From assembly GCA_018716015.1 (NCBI GenBank), contig DVKM01000013.1:1-35921 (forward strand): a stretch of 35,921 nucleotides of DNA, read 5' to 3'. Below the pieces are notes generated by a model. It did no database searches. It was not told the origin of the DNA and was given only the letters and a program-made list of their open reading frames with translations. The position numbers were made by a program, and so were the translations under genes. Position 1 is the first letter of the stretch, and each line of letters begins with the position of its first letter. The stretch comes from Candidatus Enterenecus stercoripullorum. GTDB lineage: Bacteria > Bacillota > Clostridia > Oscillospirales > Oscillospiraceae. This document shows positions 33,977-35,921 of this stretch, one piece after another.

Positions 33977-35921
33977 TATGGCGGAGAAACAGGGGATTGC
34001 TCTGACCCGGATCCCAGGGATTGGCCAGGCCCGGGCGGGCAAGCTGGCCAAGCTGGGGCTGGAGCGGCTGGAGGATCTGCTGGACTACTTCCCCTCCCGC
34101 TATGAGGACCGCCGGGGGGTGTACACCGTCCGGGAGGCCCCGGTGGGGGAGAGCTGCTGCATCTGCGCCATGGTGGCCCACACGCCCACCCTCTCCCGCA
34201 TTCGCAAGGGGCTGGAGCTGGTGAAGGTGCAGGCGGTGGACCACACCGGGGCGCTGAACCTGACCTTTTTCAACCAGGCCTATCTGAAGGATACCCTGCG
34301 CCCGGGGGAGAGCTATGTGTTTTACGGCCGGGTGGAGGCTCTGGGGCGGAGACGGTCTATGACCAACCCGGTCTTCGAGCGGGAGGGGGCGGGCCAGGTG
34401 ACGGGCCGCATCCTGCCCATCTATCCCCTGACGGCGGGGATCACCAACCGCTTGGTGGCGGACCTGGCCCGGCGGGCCCTGGAGCTGTACGCCCCCCGGC
34501 GGGAGGAGACCATCCCCGAGCAGGTGCGGCTGGCCCACAGCCTATGCCAGGTGGAGTTTGCCTATCAGAACATCCATTTCCCCGAGAATTTTGAGGCGCT
34601 GGAGATCGCCCGCCGCCGGATGATCTTTGAGGAGCTGCTCACCCTCACCTGCGGCATGGCCCTTTTGAAGGACCGCCGGGGCCAGGGGGCGGGCCGTGTC
34701 CTGTGCCGGGGCAGCGTGGACGAGTTCGTCCGGCTGCTCCCCTTCGCCCCCACCGGGGCCCAGCGCCGGGCCATGGAGGACATGGCTGGGGATCTGGCTT
34801 CCGGACGGGCCATGAACCGGCTGGTCCAGGGGGACGTGGGTTCGGGCAAGACGGCGGTGGCCGCCTTTGGGGCCTGGATGTGCGCCCAAAACGGCTGCCA
34901 GTGCGCCCTGATGGCCCCCACTGAGCTGCTGGCTGAGCAGCACGCCAAAACCATGGACGAGATGCTCTCCCCCGCCGGGGTGCGGGTGGGGCTGCTCACC
35001 GGGTCGGTGAAGGGGGCGGCGAGAAACAGTTTGCTGGCCGCCTTGACGGCGGGAGAACTGGACTTGATCGTGGGCACCCATGCCCTGTTCTCCCAGGGGG
35101 TGGAGTACGCGAACCTGGGGCTGGTCATCGCCGACGAGCAGCACCGCTTCGGCGTGGCCCAGCGAGCGGCCCTGGCCGCGAAAGGGGCCACGCCGGGGGC
35201 CCCATCGCAGATGGGGCGCCGCGGAAGCGGCGAAGGCGGGGGGAATTCATTTTCCCCCGCCGCAGATGAAACCGGCTTGGGGGTCCCCGCTTCGGCCTAC
35301 CGCAGTGGGGAGGCCCAGCGAGCGGCCCTGGCCGCGAAAGGGGCTGATATAGGCCATGCCCTCCAAACACATATGCTCGTCATGTCCGCCACCCCGATCC
35401 CCAGGACGCTGGCCCTCATCATCTACGGGGATCTGGACGTATCCGTGATGGACGAGCTGCCCCCCGGCCGCACCCCCGTGGCCACCTATGTGGTGGGGGA
35501 GGACAAGCGGCAGCGCCTGTACGGCTTTGTCCGGGCTCAGGCGGCCCAGGGCCGGCAGGTGTACATCATCTGCCCGGCGGTGGACGAGGGGGAGGCCGGC
35601 CCTCAGTGGGGGCAGGAGGAGGGCTCCGCCATGGACCTGAAAGCGGTGACCACCTACGCCAAAGACCTCCAGGCAAAGGTATTCCCCGACCTGCGGGTGG
35701 GGCTGGTCCACGGCAAGATGAAGAGCAAGGAGAAGGACGCGGTTATGACTGCTTTTGCCGCCGGGGAACTGGATGTGCTGGTATCCACCACCGTCATCGA
35801 GGTGGGGGTGGACGTGCCTAACGCCGCCCTGATGATCGTGGAGAACGCCGACCGCTTCGGCCTTTCCCAGCTCCACCAGCTGCGGGGCCGGGTGGGCCGT
35901 GGCAAGCACCAGTCCTACTGC
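33977..35921 (+). CDS. recG: ATP-dependent DNA helicase RecG (truncated at window end; absent from supplied ORF track)
   Basis: MAEKQGIALTRIPGIGQARAGKLAKLGLERLEDLLDYFPSRYEDRR...RLVQGDVGSGKTAVA..MAPTELLAEQHA..LVIADEQHRFGVAQRAAL..VMSATPIPRTLALIIYGDLDVSVMDELPPGRTPV..STTVIEVGVDVPNA..QLHQLRGRVGRGKHQSYC. Confidence 0.96.
35156..35188 (+). repeat. 33-bp exact direct repeat, copy 1, in recG
   Basis: ggcccagcgagcggccctggccgcgaaaggggc. Confidence 0.95.
35312..35344 (+). repeat. 33-bp exact direct repeat, copy 2, in recG (offset 156 bp)
   Basis: Identical to 35156-35188; offset is 52 codons so the frame is kept. Confidence 0.95.

Noticed and set aside
35125-35909. Minus-strand ORFs 35125-35370 and 35247-35909 opposite recG
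   Set aside because: Shadow ORFs; their apparent continuity across the insert reflects GC-rich composition.

Overview
35.9 kb of a GC-rich Firmicutes chromosome, probably Clostridia/Oscillospiraceae (inferred from gene content). No rRNA, tRNA, CRISPR array, prophage or IS element was recognised. Left to right: 5' end of thrS (-) with a T-box leader; a small divergent pair (84-aa orphan / 70-aa HTH); rpiB and a PHP-type histidinol-phosphatase; a PMT/GT39-type membrane glycosyltransferase; hrcA-grpE-dnaK-dnaJ behind a CIRCE; a tandem OB-fold SSB-like protein and a family-4 uracil-DNA glycosylase; a T-box-controlled aspS-gatC-gatA-gatB operon with an apparent Asn (AAC) specifier; thiN; hsp20 with a second CIRCE; an EamA transporter; LysR divergent from a CoA-transferase/GntP permease/MaoC hydratase operon; a convergent Na+-pumping oxaloacetate-decarboxylase-type operon with an unlisted 51-aa subunit; a lipoprotein; class I ribonucleotide reductase (nrdA-nrdB) with an NrdR-like box inside its promoter; and recG, truncated by the window end. 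The most unusual observation is a 156-bp in-frame insertion in recG, between helicase motifs DEQH and SATPIPRT, bounded by an exact 33-bp direct repeat and rich in palindromes. Other points of interest are two nested, multi-helix intergenic elements (one between the thrS T-box and its terminator), a 36-bp near-perfect palindrome that overlaps divergent promoters, and a 41-bp identical repeat between the two halves of the EamA gene.
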